From assembly GCF_015710975.1 (NCBI RefSeq), contig NZ_CP049783.1:1788501-1852500 (forward strand): a stretch of DNA of 64,000 nucleotides, in the 5' to 3' direction. The position numbers and the translations under genes were made by a program. The notes beneath the pieces were generated by a model. It saw only the letters and a program-made list of their open reading frames with translations, ran no database searches and was not told the origin of the DNA. Below are positions 1 through 11,202 of the stretch, piece after piece (position 1 is the stretch's first letter; each line of letters starts with the position of its first letter). The stretch is from Paenibacillus polymyxa. Lineage in GTDB: Bacteria > Bacillota > Bacilli > Paenibacillales > Paenibacillaceae.

Positions 1-1292
1 GTCGAACGTGGGCGAATGGCATAGGCAATCGTAAGAGGACCAATTCGACCAATAAACATCGTCACACACATAATCAGCTTGCCTGCGTCAGACAATCCTG
101 GCGTCACTCCTACAGACAGCCCCACCGTTCCGATGGCAGAAGCCGCCTCAAATGCAAGAGAGAGAAATGGGGCATCCTCGGTCATTAAAAGCAGTATCAC
201 CACAATCGAGAAGATAAATAGCGCCATTACAATAATGGTCAATGCCCGCATCATGATATCCTGAGGAACCCTATGACGGAAAAACACAATTTCCTTCTGT
301 CCTCGCATGACGGCAATTAACGCACCTACCATAAGCAGAAACGTAGTTGTTTTAATTCCTCCTCCAGTAGAGCCTGGAGAAGCACCGATAATCATCAGCA
401 GCATAATAAAAAATTGACTGGCCTGCCTTAACCCGCTGATGTCGACCGTGCTTGTTCCCGATGATCTCGTGGAGACGGATTGGAAGACAGCGGCATATAC
501 TTTGCCTTCCCAGTTCAGTCCACCCAAGGTTCGTGCATTGGTAAACTCAAAAATAAATATAACCAGCGCACCAATGACAATGAGCGCTCCCGACACGCTT
601 AGCACCATTTTAGAGTGTAAAGTCAGTCTCCGGGTACGACGAAAATCGAACAAGTCGCTGAGGACAAGAAAACCCAATCCTCCCGAAATCACAAGCACAG
701 ATGCAATCATATTGAAAACAAAATCTCCAGCGTATTGCTGGAAGCTAGTTCCGAACAGATCGAATCCCCCGTTATTAAAGAGGGATACGGAATGAAAAAT
801 CCCATAATATATCGCCTGTCCGACCGGCATCTCTCGCATCCACCGCAAAGCTAAGACGACAGCCGCGATCGCTTCAATTGTAAAAGAAAAGATCAGCACC
901 TTGCGAATAATGCGCACGATCCCTTCCATGCTATCGGCGTTAATCGCTTCCTTAAGCAGCAGCCGATCCTTCAACGATAGCCGTCGTCCCATCAACAGCG
1001 CAAACAAGGTCGCTAAGGTCATAAACCCTAGCCCACCTAGCTGCATCAGCACCAAAATGACCGTTTCTCCAAATACCGTATAGGTCGAATCGACGTCAAC
1101 GACGACCAACCCTGTGACACAAGCAGCAGAGACGGACGTAAAAAGCGAATCAATCCAATGCGGAGCATGTCCACCATGATTGGCAATAGGAAGCATCAGC
1201 AGCAAAGTACCCGATGCAATAATCAATACATATCCGATGACCAATATAAAAGGAGGCGATGCGAACCGACTAAGCTTGACGCTGCGTTTCAT
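1..1292 (-). CDS. ktrB: K+ uptake channel subunit, Ktr/Trk family (KtrB-like), C-terminus cut by window edge
   Basis: Membrane pore subunit for potassium uptake; in this family it works with a cytosolic RCK-type gating subunit (KtrA or KtrC). The frame is open from the ATG at 1292 to the edge, giving 430 residues against about 450 for the family, so only a short C-terminal piece is missing. The four pore-loop signatures of the superfamily are visible in order: a TGL loop near residue 60 (SACVTGLVV), NNGG (SLFNNGGFD), a STRSSG loop and AIGTVGLS. Hydrophobic helices fill the spaces between them. The start has a GGAGAGG ribosome site about 8 bases upstream. It lies 87 bases downstream of lysS, behind that gene's terminator, so it probably has its own promoter, which I could not place. 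KtrB and KtrD cannot be told apart here. Confidence 0.9.
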   Translation of the reverse strand, partial: MKRSVKLSRFASPPFILVIGYVLIIASGTLLLMLPIANHGGHAPHWIDSLFTSVSAACVTGLVVVDVDSTYTVFGETVILVLMQLGGLGFMTLATLFALLMGRRLSLKDRLLLKEAINADSMEGIVRIIRKVLIFSFTIEAIAAVVLALRWMREMPVGQAIYYGIFHSVSLFNNGGFDLFGTSFQQYAGDFVFNMIASVLVISGGLGFLVLSDLFDFRRTRRLTLHSKMVLSVSGALIVIGALVIFIFEFTNARTLGGLNWEGKVYAAVFQSVSTRSSGTSTVDISGLRQASQFFIMLLMIIGASPGSTGGGIKTTTFLLMVGALIAVMRGQKEIVFFRHRVPQDIMMRALTIIVMALFIFSIVVILLLMTEDAPFLSLAFEAASAIGTVGLSVGVTPGLSDAGKLIMCVTMFIGRIGPLTIAYAIRPRS

Positions 1293-1321
1293 CAGAACTA
1301 TTCCTCTCCATCCGTTCTTAT

Positions 1322-1362
1322 GAAAAAGAGGAACAAGACACGGGAACCCCGGCTGATCCTCT
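1322..1362 (-). terminator. rho-independent terminator after lysS
   Basis: On the minus strand AGAGGA pairs with TCCTCT around a loop that holds a CGGG/CCCG inner pair, followed by TTTTTC. It lies 18 bases past the lysS stop codon. Confidence 0.7.
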
Positions 1363-1379
1363 ATATTCATAATGTGATG

Positions 1380-2915
<1,536 letters not shown>

Positions 2916-2960
2916 TCAGCTCCTTCAATATGAATAGACGGGCCGGGGTCCGTCTCGGGT

Positions 2961-2993
2961 GTAGAGAAAAAAAGCTTCCACAAGGAAGCTTTT
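2961..2993 (-). terminator. rho-independent terminator after greA
   Basis: Stem AAAAGCTTCC/GGAAGCTTTT (2970-2979 with 2984-2993), ACAA loop, and a run of seven T on the minus strand. Confidence 0.9.
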
Positions 2994-3018
2994 ACATTAA
3001 ATTCCAAAGTCCGTGTTT

Positions 3019-3494
3019 TTATTTCTTGATATCCACGATTTTATATTGAATAACACCTGCTGGAACGGTTACATCTACAACAGTTCCTTTTTTCTTACCG
3101 AGAATAGCCTTGCCAACCGGGCTTTCATTGGAGATCTTGTTTTGGAGCGGGTCGGATTCGGCAGAACCTACGATAGCATACTCTGTAATATCCCCGAATT
3201 CCAAGTCTTCAACGGTTACAGTTGCCCCTACTCCCACAACATCGGTGTCAATTTCATCGCTATTGATAATACGGGCATTACGTAGCATCTTCTCTAAAGT
3301 AATTACACGGCCTTCAATAAAGGCCTGCTCATTCTTCGCATCCTCGTATTCGGAGTTTTCACTAATATCTCCGTATCCGATGGCTACCTTAATCCGTTCA
3401 GCCACTTCGCGGCGTTTGACAGACTTTAAGTTCTCAAGCCATCTTCGAGCTTTCTAAGGCCTTCCTGTGTCAGAATGACTTCTTTATCGCTCAT
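3019..3494 (-). pseudogene. greA: transcription elongation factor GreA, broken by a one-base deletion near 3440
   Basis: GreA rescues backtracked RNA polymerase by stimulating cleavage of the transcript. The gene starts at ATG 3494 (GAGCGATAAAGAAG follows) and encodes [18 protein letters not shown]; the next bases read GGCTTGAG where GAGCTTGAG would keep the frame, so translation stops four codons later. Adding one base near 3440 restores a 158-residue protein of exactly the family length with the N-terminal coiled coil ([15 protein letters not shown]) and the C-terminal FKBP-like domain. The downstream part alone has an in-frame ATG at 3405 that would give a 128-residue fragment without the complete coiled coil. 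A strong promoter and terminator flank the gene. The deletion is not in a homopolymer. Sequencing error is the likelier explanation, but a real lesion cannot be excluded. Confidence 0.88.
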
Positions 3495-3516
3495 CTCAAC
3501 CGATTCTCCTGTCATG

Positions 3517-3548
3517 GGAAAAGTTTAAAAGTGCATCGGAATGCACGC
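3517..3548 (-). terminator. leader hairpin with T-rich tail in greA 5' UTR (possible attenuator)
   Basis: GTGCAT/ATGCAC (3531-3536 with 3541-3546) forms a stem with a four-base loop, followed on the minus strand by TTTTAAACTTTT. It lies between the greA promoter and the start codon, so it could end transcription early. Confidence 0.4.
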
Positions 3549-3652
3549 TTTCAAAACATAATATGCCACTCTGAGGGAATGAGAACATTTCCTGCTGTTG
3601 TCTTGAGAGCTGCATACAATTTGTAGTATACATCAAGATTTTATACTGAACG

Positions 3653-3681
3653 ATTATAGGGCAAGCAATTGGAAAAGTCAA
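3653..3681 (-). promoter_or_regulatory. sigma-A promoter of greA
   Basis: Minus strand -35 TTGACT (3676-3681) and -10 TATAAT (3653-3658) separated by 17 bases. The predicted leader is about 150 nt. Confidence 0.75.
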
Positions 3682-3708
3682 TCGCATGCACAAGCCGGAA
3701 CTGCTTCC

Positions 3709-4737
3709 TTATTGCGCAACAGTAACAGGAGAAGCAGCGCTTGTAGAAGACCCCTCGTTTTCCACCATGTGCAATTGAGATACAAATTGATTCAAAATAC
3801 GTACCATATCGTCGCGCTTTGTTTCTTCCATAATTACATCCTTAATACGTGCAGAACCTTTAATCCCCTTGAGGTACCAAGCCAGATGCTTGCGCATTTC
3901 ACGAACAGCTACTGCTTCGCCTTTCAGCGCCACCAGACGGTCCATATGCAGAATGGCAATACGGATTTTTTCTTCCGGTGATGGATCGGGCAACAGCTTA
4001 CCCGTCTGCAAATACTCAATCGTACGGTACAGCATCCATGGATTCCCCAGAGCGCCGCGTCCAATCATAACGCCATCACAATTGGTCAAATCCAACATTC
4101 GGCGGGCATCTTCCGGAGTTAACACATCACCATTTCCAATGACAGGAATGGATACTGCTTCTTTAACTTCTTTTATAATATCCCAATTCGCATGCCCCGT
4201 ATACAATTGCTCACGTGTACGGCCATGTACGCTGACGGCCTGACCTCCGGCACGTTCAACAGCACGAGCGTTCTCTACAGCGTAAATATGCTCGCTATCC
4301 CAACCGATACGCATTTTCACGGTAACCGGCTTGCTCACGGATTCCACTACCGCCGATACCATTTCATAAATCTTGTTTGGATCGAGCAGCCAACGAGCAC
4401 CTGCATCACATTTGGTCACTTTGGGAACCGGGCAGCCCATATTGATGTCAATAATATCTGCATTCGTCTCCTGGTCTACGACTTTCGCTGCTTCCACCAA
4501 AGATTTGCGGTCGCCTCCGAAAATTTGCAAGCTAAGCGGCTTCTCGCGCTCATCTACAAACAGCATCTCGCGTGTACGCTTGTTGCCGTGAATGATGGCC
4601 TTATCACTAACCATTTCTGCACATACCAAGCCTGTACCGAATTCCTTGGCGATCAAGCGAAAAGCAGGGTTGCACACGCCTGCCATTGGTGCCAGGACGA
4701 CTTGGTTTTTCATTTCAATGTCGCCGATTTTCAGCAT
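3709..4737 (-). CDS. dusB: tRNA-dihydrouridine synthase B
   Basis: Flavoenzyme that reduces uridines in the tRNA D-loop to dihydrouridine. The 342 residues form an FMN-binding TIM barrel: LAPMAGVCNPAFR at about 15-27 and the catalytic cysteine in NMGCPVPK (C102) are visible, as are the late-barrel GNGDV and GRGALGNPW phosphate-binding loops. It is the last gene of the pab/fol operon, about 46 bases after yazB, as in B. subtilis (yacF). A GGAGGGAACG ribosome site precedes the ATG. Confidence 0.96.
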   Translation of the reverse strand: MLKIGDIEMKNQVVLAPMAGVCNPAFRLIAKEFGTGLVCAEMVSDKAIIHGNKRTREMLFVDEREKPLSLQIFGGDRKSLVEAAKVVDQETNADIIDINMGCPVPKVTKCDAGARWLLDPNKIYEMVSAVVESVSKPVTVKMRIGWDSEHIYAVENARAVERAGGQAVSVHGRTREQLYTGHANWDIIKEVKEAVSIPVIGNGDVLTPEDARRMLDLTNCDGVMIGRGALGNPWMLYRTIEYLQTGKLLPDPSPEEKIRIAILHMDRLVALKGEAVAVREMRKHLAWYLKGIKGSARIKDVIMEETKRDDMVRILNQFVSQLHMVENEGSSTSAASPVTVAQ

Positions 4738-4783
4738 ATCCGTTCCCTCCTTTACTCCTTCTTTATATATCGTATATTTATCT

Positions 4784-4984
4784 TCATTCCGTCAATTCCC
4801 GGACTTCAATCTCTAGCGTTTGGGCAATGATGTTTAGCATGTCTGGGTCTACTGCACGGTTACCTCGCTCTACAGCACCTAATACAGTCAAAGATATGCC
4901 CGTTCGGTCTGCCAACTCCTGCTGGGTGAACCCTTTTAGCTTCCGAAAGGCGCGGAGTCGTTGCGCCAGCTGCAAGTTTTCCAA
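4784..4984 (-). CDS. yazB: small XRE-family helix-turn-helix protein (YazB-like)
   Basis: A 66-residue protein that is almost entirely one HTH_3 domain: LAQRLRAFRKLKGFTQQELADRTGIS gives helices 1-3 and LGAVERGNR the following turn. The start overlaps the end of folK by 49 bases and dusB follows, the same position as yazB in the B. subtilis folate operon. The target is unknown; a DNA-binding role is inferred from the fold. Confidence 0.88.
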   Translation of the reverse strand: MENLQLAQRLRAFRKLKGFTQQELADRTGISLTVLGAVERGNRAVDPDMLNIIAQTLEIEVRELTE

Positions 4985-5484
4985 AGCTGTATGCCGTCCT
5001 TTCCATCCACAGAATTCAATGCAGTATGCACGATACTGTACAGACCGGACGAATCTTGGTTCGGAACAATGTCAGCCAAGGGAACCAGCACAAAAGCACG
5101 CTCCAACATACGAGGGTGAGGAAGCTCCAAATCCGTCGTAGCCAGTTGTTCCGCTTCCATCCACAACAAGTCCAGATCAATGGTTCGTGGACCGTTAGGA
5201 ATATGTCTTACCCTTCCCAGACGACTCTCCACGTCCAGCATATAAAACAAAAGCTCCTCTGGAGCAAGTGTTGTCGATACGGCTACCGTCATATTCAAAA
5301 AAGAAGGCTGATCCAGATATCCAACAGGCTCTGTTTCATACAGACTGGAGCAGCGTAGCACTCGTATCGCCGGATGTTCGTCCAGTGCGGTAATGGCTTC
5401 ATACAGGGTATGCTCACGCTCCCCCAAATTAGCCCCTAAAGCAATATAAGCCTCTGATGCCTCAGAGGTCGAATGTGCATTCAT
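4936..5484 (-). CDS. folK: 2-amino-4-hydroxy-6-hydroxymethyldihydropteridine pyrophosphokinase
   Basis: Transfers pyrophosphate from ATP to the hydroxymethyl-dihydropterin, the step before dihydropteroate synthase in folate synthesis. The 182 residues contain the family signature: ALGANLG near the start, the ET(E)PVG segment, and GPRTIDLDLLW with the paired acidic residues that hold magnesium. The ATG has an AGGAACG site 4-10 bases upstream. It sits 9 bases after folB and its 3' end overlaps yazB. Confidence 0.96.
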   Translation of the reverse strand: MNAHSTSEASEAYIALGANLGEREHTLYEAITALDEHPAIRVLRCSSLYETEPVGYLDQPSFLNMTVAVSTTLAPEELLFYMLDVESRLGRVRHIPNGPRTIDLDLLWMEAEQLATTDLELPHPRMLERAFVLVPLADIVPNQDSSGLYSIVHTALNSVDGKDGIQLWKTCSWRNDSAPFGS

Positions 5485-5493
5485 GTATCGTTC

Positions 5494-5856
5494 CTACTTT
5501 CTTGCGCGATAAAGCTCAACCGTCACACCCTGAAAATGAATATCAAACGGCGGATGCGGCTTCGTCACTTTGACAGTCAGTGCATTGACACTAGTATAAG
5601 TGTCCAGTAGGGAAGATGCAATACGTTCGCCTAAAGCTTCAATCAATTGGTAAGATTCCTTTTCTACGATATCTTTCACGGTATAATGCACCTCAGCATA
5701 ATTAACCGTTTTGTCCAAAGCGTCCTGCTCCCCTGCTTCACGCAGATCAAGCTCCAGTTCCAAGTCAATATAGTAACGCTGTCCCAGCTTACGTTCCTCG
5801 GGAAAAACGCCGTGATATCCGTAATACTCCATGCGATGCAATTTCATTTTATCCAT
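5494..5856 (-). CDS. folB: dihydroneopterin aldolase
   Basis: Cleaves dihydroneopterin to 6-hydroxymethyl-dihydropterin and glycolaldehyde. The 120 residues are of normal length; GYHGVFPEER carries the conserved substrate-binding region and the late KVTKPHPP segment holds the catalytic lysine. It lies between folP and folK in the folate operon. The chosen ATG at 5856 has an AGGGGG site about 11 bases upstream; a second ATG three codons later is possible. Confidence 0.95.
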   Translation of the reverse strand: MDKMKLHRMEYYGYHGVFPEERKLGQRYYIDLELELDLREAGEQDALDKTVNYAEVHYTVKDIVEKESYQLIEALGERIASSLLDTYTSVNALTVKVTKPHPPFDIHFQGVTVELYRARK

Positions 5857-5927
5857 CTTAAGTAAGTCCCCCTGTTTTTTTGATTTTATCTATATAAGTT
5901 CCACATAAAGGATTCGTGAAGCGGGCT

Positions 5928-6794
5928 TTACCCACCATAACTCAGTGGATTTTTAGACCCGTACACCATCGCATCACACATACGTACAGTGCGCTTGATT
6001 TGTGCCACATCGTGTACACGCACAATCTGGCACCCTTGGGCAATCCCAAAGGCCACGGTAGCCGCAGTTCCCTCCACTACATCATCCACTGGCAAATCCA
6101 GAGCTGTACGGATAAATTTTTTGCGCGACGTAGCCAACAACAGCGGAAATCCCAGCTGACTTAATGTATCAAGAGAAGTCATGGCATGAATATTTTCATC
6201 ATAGTCTTTGGCAAAACCGATGCCTGGGTCTAAAATGATCTGCTCCTTACGGACCCCTGCTTTCAGTGCTAATTGGATACTTTCTTGTAAATCGGACAGC
6301 ATATCAGAAACCAAATCGGTATAGTTACGGTCGTGACGATTATGCATCAAAATGACCGGACAATCGAATTCAGCTGCTACTCGTGCCATATCGGGATCTG
6401 CCTTAAACCCCCACACATCATTAATGATGTGTGCGCCTGCTTCAAGCGCCTGTCTGGCTACTTCAGCTTTGTAAGTATCCACAGACAATGGGATATGCGG
6501 TGCAATACGATGGATTGCCTGGACGACCGGAATGACCCTAGCCAGTTCCTCTTCCACACCTACTGGTTCATGACCCGGACGGGTAGATTCCCCACCAATA
6601 TCAATGATATTCGCTCCATCCTCCACTAGCTTCAGTGCATGTAAAACAGCAATCTCTGGATTATAATGTAAACCTCCATCCGAAAAAGAATCCGGGGTCA
6701 CATTAAGTATGCCCATAATCTGGGTGGAATGCCCGAGTGTAAGCTTGGCATCCCTCATTTGATAGCTGCGTTCATAAAGAGTTGGTATATTCAC
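5928..6794 (-). CDS. folP: dihydropteroate synthase
   Basis: Joins p-aminobenzoate to the pterin pyrophosphate; target of sulfonamides. Of the 288 residues, NVTPDSFSDGG near residue 30 and GGESTRPG near 65 are the two classical signatures, and the GVRKEQIILDPGIGF strand is also recognisable. The start codon overlaps the pabC stop (ATGA type), which indicates translational coupling. The substrate is supplied by pabABC directly upstream. Confidence 0.97.
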   Translation of the reverse strand: MNIPTLYERSYQMRDAKLTLGHSTQIMGILNVTPDSFSDGGLHYNPEIAVLHALKLVEDGANIIDIGGESTRPGHEPVGVEEELARVIPVVQAIHRIAPHIPLSVDTYKAEVARQALEAGAHIINDVWGFKADPDMARVAAEFDCPVILMHNRHDRNYTDLVSDMLSDLQESIQLALKAGVRKEQIILDPGIGFAKDYDENIHAMTSLDTLSQLGFPLLLATSRKKFIRTALDLPVDDVVEGTAATVAFGIAQGCQIVRVHDVAQIKRTVRMCDAMVYGSKNPLSYGG

Positions 6795-7687
6795 TTCATC
6801 CCTGCTTTCTGCCTATAATCATGCAACAGCAAAGCTGTTATGGACTCGGTCTGCGCCAAGGGCACCGATAAGTGACTTGCTACGCCTCCCGGCTCCAACA
6901 ATAAATCCACGGGTCGTATTTCTTGTATAGAGTTGGTCATAAAAATTTCATCAGCCTGTTTCAGCTCATCCCAGTGGTATAACCCTTGCTCACATGGAAT
7001 GCCCCGCAGGTTCGCCAACTCCAAAATGAACTCACGTGTAATGCCTGGCAGAATTCCTGTAGCCAAGTCAGGGGTATACAGCGTATTATTCCGCACAAAA
7101 AACAGATTGCTAACTATTCCCTCTGCCAGAAAACCATTGGCCGTAAGCATTATTCCTTCAGCCTTATAATGGACAGCCTCGGCATACTGCTGAAGTTCCC
7201 GCTTCGCAAGAATATTATTCATATAATGGAGCGATTTTAATCGAACCTCACCCTCCGGAGTATTTCTGGGGGTTCGTAGCAACTGAAGCGCCGAAGGCGC
7301 TGAGGACTGCTCGGTTTGTGTATTTGTAGAGGGCAGCGGCTTGGCGAACAAAATATGGTTGGGCTGCGTGTAGTCACCAGATGGCAAGCCCAGTGCCTCT
7401 TCACCGGCTGATACGGTGTAGCGGATATAGGCTTCATCCAGCCCATTTGCCACCATCAGATGCTGGATGTGTTTCGTAAGCTGCTCCTTATCCGGTTGAA
7501 AAGGAATGCCGAGCATTCGGCAGCCTTCCTCCAGTCGACGTAGATGCCGATCCAGCAGGAAGGGAACCCCGTTATAGGTGCGGAATGTCTCAAACAAGCC
7601 CATTCCGTATAAAAAGCCGTGATCACTTACGTGAATCACGGCTTTTGCGGCTTCCGTGAGGACGCCATTGACTCCGATATATCTCAT
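6791..7687 (-). CDS. pabC: aminodeoxychorismate lyase
   Basis: PLP enzyme of the branched-chain aminotransferase fold IV that releases pyruvate from aminodeoxychorismate to give p-aminobenzoate. The 298 residues begin with DHGFLYGMGLFETFRTYNG-type sequence and contain KSLHYMNN with the candidate PLP lysine, and the AEGIVSNLFFV strand. It follows pabA by 3 bases and overlaps folP by 4. D-amino-acid aminotransferases share the fold, but the pabBA-folP context supports PabC. Confidence 0.94.
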   Translation of the reverse strand: MRYIGVNGVLTEAAKAVIHVSDHGFLYGMGLFETFRTYNGVPFLLDRHLRRLEEGCRMLGIPFQPDKEQLTKHIQHLMVANGLDEAYIRYTVSAGEEALGLPSGDYTQPNHILFAKPLPSTNTQTEQSSAPSALQLLRTPRNTPEGEVRLKSLHYMNNILAKRELQQYAEAVHYKAEGIMLTANGFLAEGIVSNLFFVRNNTLYTPDLATGILPGITREFILELANLRGIPCEQGLYHWDELKQADEIFMTNSIQEIRPVDLLLEPGGVASHLSVPLAQTESITALLLHDYRQKAGMK

Positions 7688-7690
7688 AAA

Positions 7691-8266
7691 TCAGACGCCT
7701 ACCTTGCGTTTTAGGAAATTGCGCAACAGTTGATGCCCGTAGTCCGTAATAATGGATTCGGGATGGAACTGGACTCCTTCTACGGCAAATTCTTTATGCC
7801 GCAAACCCATAATTTCACCCTCTGCGGTTTCAGCGGTAATCTCTAGACATTCAGGCAGGCTCTCGCGCTCTACAAGCAATGAATGATACCGGGTGGCTGT
7901 AAATGGAGAAGGCAGGCCTTCAAATACTGAGGTATTGTGATGGAGAATCGGTGACGTTTTGCCATGCATGAGACGATCAGCCCGGATAACCTTACCGCCA
8001 AAAGCCTGTCCGATGGCCTGGTGACCGAGACACACGCCAAAAATCGGAATCCGGCCTTTAAAATGGCTGATTACATCCAGCGATATTCCCGCTTCATTCG
8101 GCGTGCATGGACCCGGCGAGATCAAAATGTGATCTGGTGCCAGCTCTTCTATGCCTTTCACATCAATCTCATCATTCCGTTTTACGGTTACTTCTTCGCC
8201 AAGTTCACCCAGATATTGAACAAGATTGTACGTAAATGAATCATAATTATCAATCACCAAAATCAT
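7691..8266 (-). CDS. pabA: aminodeoxychorismate/anthranilate synthase glutaminase subunit
   Basis: Class I glutamine amidotransferase that feeds ammonia to PabB. The 191 residues start at ATG 8266 ([14 protein letters not shown]), preceded by GGAGGG about 7 bases upstream; a longer upstream extension lacks family similarity. Catalytic cysteine C79 lies in FGVCLGHQ, and the His-Glu pair is in VQFHPES near residue 170. In B. subtilis the same subunit also serves anthranilate synthase in tryptophan synthesis (trpG role); this may hold here. Confidence 0.95.
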   Translation of the reverse strand: MILVIDNYDSFTYNLVQYLGELGEEVTVKRNDEIDVKGIEELAPDHILISPGPCTPNEAGISLDVISHFKGRIPIFGVCLGHQAIGQAFGGKVIRADRLMHGKTSPILHHNTSVFEGLPSPFTATRYHSLLVERESLPECLEITAETAEGEIMGLRHKEFAVEGVQFHPESIITDYGHQLLRNFLKRKVGV

Positions 8267-8271
8267 TAGAC

Positions 8272-9894
8272 TCACCCTCCTGTGATACCGCTCCTGCTCA
8301 AAGCGGCTTCTTCTTCCCCACATTGTACCGCCTTCATGACAGCTCTGGCCTTGTTCCGACACTCGCGATATTCTCTGTACGGGTCTGAATCAATGACGAT
8401 ACCCGCACCTGTCTGTAAATAGGCAGTATTGCCCTGAACAGCTAATGTTCTTATTATAATATTTAATTCCATATTACCATTATAGTCAATCCATCCAAGG
8501 GACCCCGTGTAAGGACCCCGACGGACGGGCTCTAACTCTTCAATAATTTCCATCGTACGCACCTTAGGAGCTCCGGTAATGGTTCCACCCGGGAAGGTAG
8601 CAGCAATTACGTCTATAGCTGTACGACCCGTGGCTAACTTCCCCTCAACCTGAGAAACCAGATGCATAACGTGCGAATAATATTCGACCGTCAGCAATTC
8701 AGGAACATGCACCGATCCGTATTCAGCAATCCGGCCGATATCGTTACGCTCCAGATCGACGAGCATAATATGCTCGGCTCGTTCTTTTTCACTTGATAGA
8801 AGCTCTGCGGCCATAGCGGCATCTTCATCCGGTGTTAGTCCCCTTCTTCTCGTACCTGCAATAGGTCGAGCACTCACACGTCCATCTTCCAGCTTCACCA
8901 GCAATTCCGGTGAGCCACTGACGATCCGCAAATCTGGCATGCGCAGCATCCCCATATAAGGGGAAGGATTCAGCAGACGAAGCCATTCATATATATTCTC
9001 AGGAAGGGCTGCAAGCGTACGTTGCTGACGAATCGACAAGTTCACCTGAAATACATCTCCTTGAGCAATGTATTCCTGCACACGTTTCACAGCATGTTCA
9101 AAATCTTGTTGACTGAATGCCGTTTTCCAGCCTTCAGATTCCTGGTGAACAGCCTCTAATCCTTTTTCGGACAGCCGAGCACAACGAAGAGGGTAAGCCG
9201 GATCAGTCTCTCCCGCATGTATAATGTTCTTCCACTGAGTCAACATGCGTTCTGTACGTTGGACCGCTTCCGCATAATGCTTGCCAAGTATCGATGCGGT
9301 CTCATTCAACATAACCTCATTTGCCAAATCAGTCTGACTACTGAATTCACTCAAGCGGACAGGGTTAGGCATATGAACAGCACAGTATAGGCATGATGTT
9401 TCATGATCATAAATCCATAGCTCATTCACCCGCATCCACACATAATCAGGTATATCGGTATCGTCTGCAGCTTGAGTTGGCAAACGCTCTAACGAGCGAG
9501 CTACATCGTAGCCCAGGTAGCCTGCAAATCCCCCAGAGAAAAAAGGCATGCCAGGTACACGTGGCGCACGGTAAGGGGCGATCCAATCGTTCATGACTGT
9601 CAAAGGTTGTCCATGTATAGCACCATGCTCCCCGCTTTGCAAATCAGTCCAAACTGCTTGTTCTCCCTTGCCTTCCAATATAGCAACCGGATTCAAGGCC
9701 AGATACGTATATCTTCCACCTTTAGCGCTCTCCAGCAAGAAAGCATATGGCGCCGAATCCTCCCAAGCCCTCCGCCACGATGGAGGCAATCCGCCTCCGG
9801 GCAATGGGTACTCAGCAATATAGGGAAGCATACTCCAGCCCTCCTTCTGCCAGGTTTGCCACTGCGCCTCCGTCACTCTAGCTGTCCATTTCAT
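8272..9894 (-). CDS. pabB: aminodeoxychorismate synthase component I
   Basis: Chorismate-utilising enzyme making 4-amino-4-deoxychorismate with PabA. The 540 residues have an N-terminal TrpE-like half and a C-terminal chorismate-binding half with [19 protein letters not shown], the PIAGTRRRG segment, [11 protein letters not shown] and GTITGAPK. The stop lies five bases before the pabA start, and the spacing implies coupling. First gene of the operon pabB-pabA-pabC-folP-folB-folK-yazB-dusB; the cysK terminator lies just upstream. TrpE is a homologue, but context favours PabB. Confidence 0.95.
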   Translation of the reverse strand: MKWTARVTEAQWQTWQKEGWSMLPYIAEYPLPGGGLPPSWRRAWEDSAPYAFLLESAKGGRYTYLALNPVAILEGKGEQAVWTDLQSGEHGAIHGQPLTVMNDWIAPYRAPRVPGMPFFSGGFAGYLGYDVARSLERLPTQAADDTDIPDYVWMRVNELWIYDHETSCLYCAVHMPNPVRLSEFSSQTDLANEVMLNETASILGKHYAEAVQRTERMLTQWKNIIHAGETDPAYPLRCARLSEKGLEAVHQESEGWKTAFSQQDFEHAVKRVQEYIAQGDVFQVNLSIRQQRTLAALPENIYEWLRLLNPSPYMGMLRMPDLRIVSGSPELLVKLEDGRVSARPIAGTRRRGLTPDEDAAMAAELLSSEKERAEHIMLVDLERNDIGRIAEYGSVHVPELLTVEYYSHVMHLVSQVEGKLATGRTAIDVIAATFPGGTITGAPKVRTMEIIEELEPVRRGPYTGSLGWIDYNGNMELNIIIRTLAVQGNTAYLQTGAGIVIDSDPYREYRECRNKARAVMKAVQCGEEEAALSRSGITGG

Positions 9895-9947
9895 CTGTGT
9901 GCGCTACCCCTTCCATTACTTTGCCAAAAGTCTGCATTCTTCTCGTT

Positions 9948-9996
9948 ACAAAGAAACCCTCATCCCCCGGTTACAGGGGAAATGAGGGTTTCCTTA
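9948..9996 (-). terminator. rho-independent terminator after cysK
   Basis: Long stem GAAACCCTCAT/ATGAGGGTTTC with an inner CCCC/GGGG pair; TTTCTTTGT follows on the minus strand. It separates cysK from the folate operon. Confidence 0.85.
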
Positions 9997-10023
9997 CGTA
10001 TAGTATACACAATTACGACATAA

Positions 10024-10962
10024 TTACAGCTCGAAATTGTATAGTGGTGTACTCAGGTAACGTTCGCCATTACTTGGAATAATGACAACAATCCGCTTAC
10101 CCTTGCCCAATTGCTTAGCAAGATTCAAGGCCGCGTGAACAGCCGCGCCAGAAGAAATACCGGACAAAATGCCCTCTTCCTTGGCCACTCTACGCGCTAC
10201 CTCGAAAGCTTCATCGTTTTCTACATGAAAAATTTCGTCATAGATATCGCGATTTAGAATTTCAGGAATAAAGTTGGCACCCAGCCCTTGAATTTTGTGA
10301 GGTCCTGGCTTGCCGCCTGCTAGCAATGGGGAAGAAGCGGGCTCTACAGCCACGATTTTAATATCAGGGAATTCTTTTTTAAGCACTTCTCCAGCACCGG
10401 AAATAGTTCCACCAGTCCCTATACCTGCTATAAAAGCGTCCAGAGTGCCGCCAATAGAACGAATCGCTTCTACGATCTCAGGACCCGTCGTTTCACGGTG
10501 AATTTTGATATTAGCTTTGTTCTTGAACTGCTCGGCAGCGAAATAATCCGGGTTTTCGCTCAATAGCTCTTCCATTTTCTTAACAGATCCGTTCATACCC
10601 TCTGAGCCAGGTGTTAACACAAGCTCGGCTCCATAAGCACGCAACAAATTACGACGCTCTATACTCATCGTTTCTGGCATAACAATTACTGCTTTATACC
10701 CCTTCGCAGCAGCAACCATAGCCAAGCCGATTCCTGTGTTACCGCTAGTTGCTTCAATAATAGTACCGCCCGGCTTAAGCAGACCTTCACGCTCAGCTTC
10801 TTCCACCATACTAATCGCAATACGGTCTTTTACACTGGAGCCCGGGTTCTGATATTCCAGTTTCAAATAAATTTCGGCGCTATCTTCCGGTACAATCCGG
10901 TTGAGGCGAACGAGGGGAGTCTCCCCGATAAGGTCGGTGATGTTATTAACAACTTTAGCCAT
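10024..10962 (-). CDS. cysK: cysteine synthase A (O-acetylserine sulfhydrylase)
   Basis: PLP enzyme that makes cysteine from O-acetylserine and sulfide. The 312 residues include the PLP lysine K45 in GSSVKDR, the substrate loop TSGNTG, and the phosphate-binding GTGGT near residue 178. Single gene: its own promoter lies about 130 bases upstream and a terminator follows. In Bacillus the gene is under CymR; I see no clear CymR box in the leader. Confidence 0.96.
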   Translation of the reverse strand: MAKVVNNITDLIGETPLVRLNRIVPEDSAEIYLKLEYQNPGSSVKDRIAISMVEEAEREGLLKPGGTIIEATSGNTGIGLAMVAAAKGYKAVIVMPETMSIERRNLLRAYGAELVLTPGSEGMNGSVKKMEELLSENPDYFAAEQFKNKANIKIHRETTGPEIVEAIRSIGGTLDAFIAGIGTGGTISGAGEVLKKEFPDIKIVAVEPASSPLLAGGKPGPHKIQGLGANFIPEILNRDIYDEIFHVENDEAFEVARRVAKEEGILSGISSGAAVHAALNLAKQLGKGKRIVVIIPSNGERYLSTPLYNFEL

Positions 10963-11094
10963 GATAATTCCTCCCTGACTGTAGATGATATATTAAAAAT
11001 TGCGAAAACATATTGTAGATGATTCTAGGTAAATCATTCTTCGTGTTATGCCGTTCATTTAATTTCCGATAAAAATAGTTGGTTTTATACGCTA

Positions 11095-11123
11095 ATCATA
11101 ACAATCTTCAATTCCATTGTCAA
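11095..11123 (-). promoter_or_regulatory. sigma-A promoter of cysK
   Basis: Minus strand -35 TTGACA (11118-11123), 17-base spacer, -10 TATGAT (11095-11100). The leader is about 126 nt and holds two copies of TGTAGATGAT (10980-10989 and 11014-11023, plus-strand reading), of unknown meaning. Confidence 0.7.
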
Positions 11124-11202
11124 TACGAGTAAATAAGCTACAATGCTGTTCGCCCGCGTTATCCGCACCGTGCTTCCTTCAAATCTAGATTCTTTTACGA
11201 CG

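Noticed and set aside
3496..3693. 65-codon minus-strand frame upstream of greA
   Set aside because: It overlaps the greA promoter and leader and has no family features.
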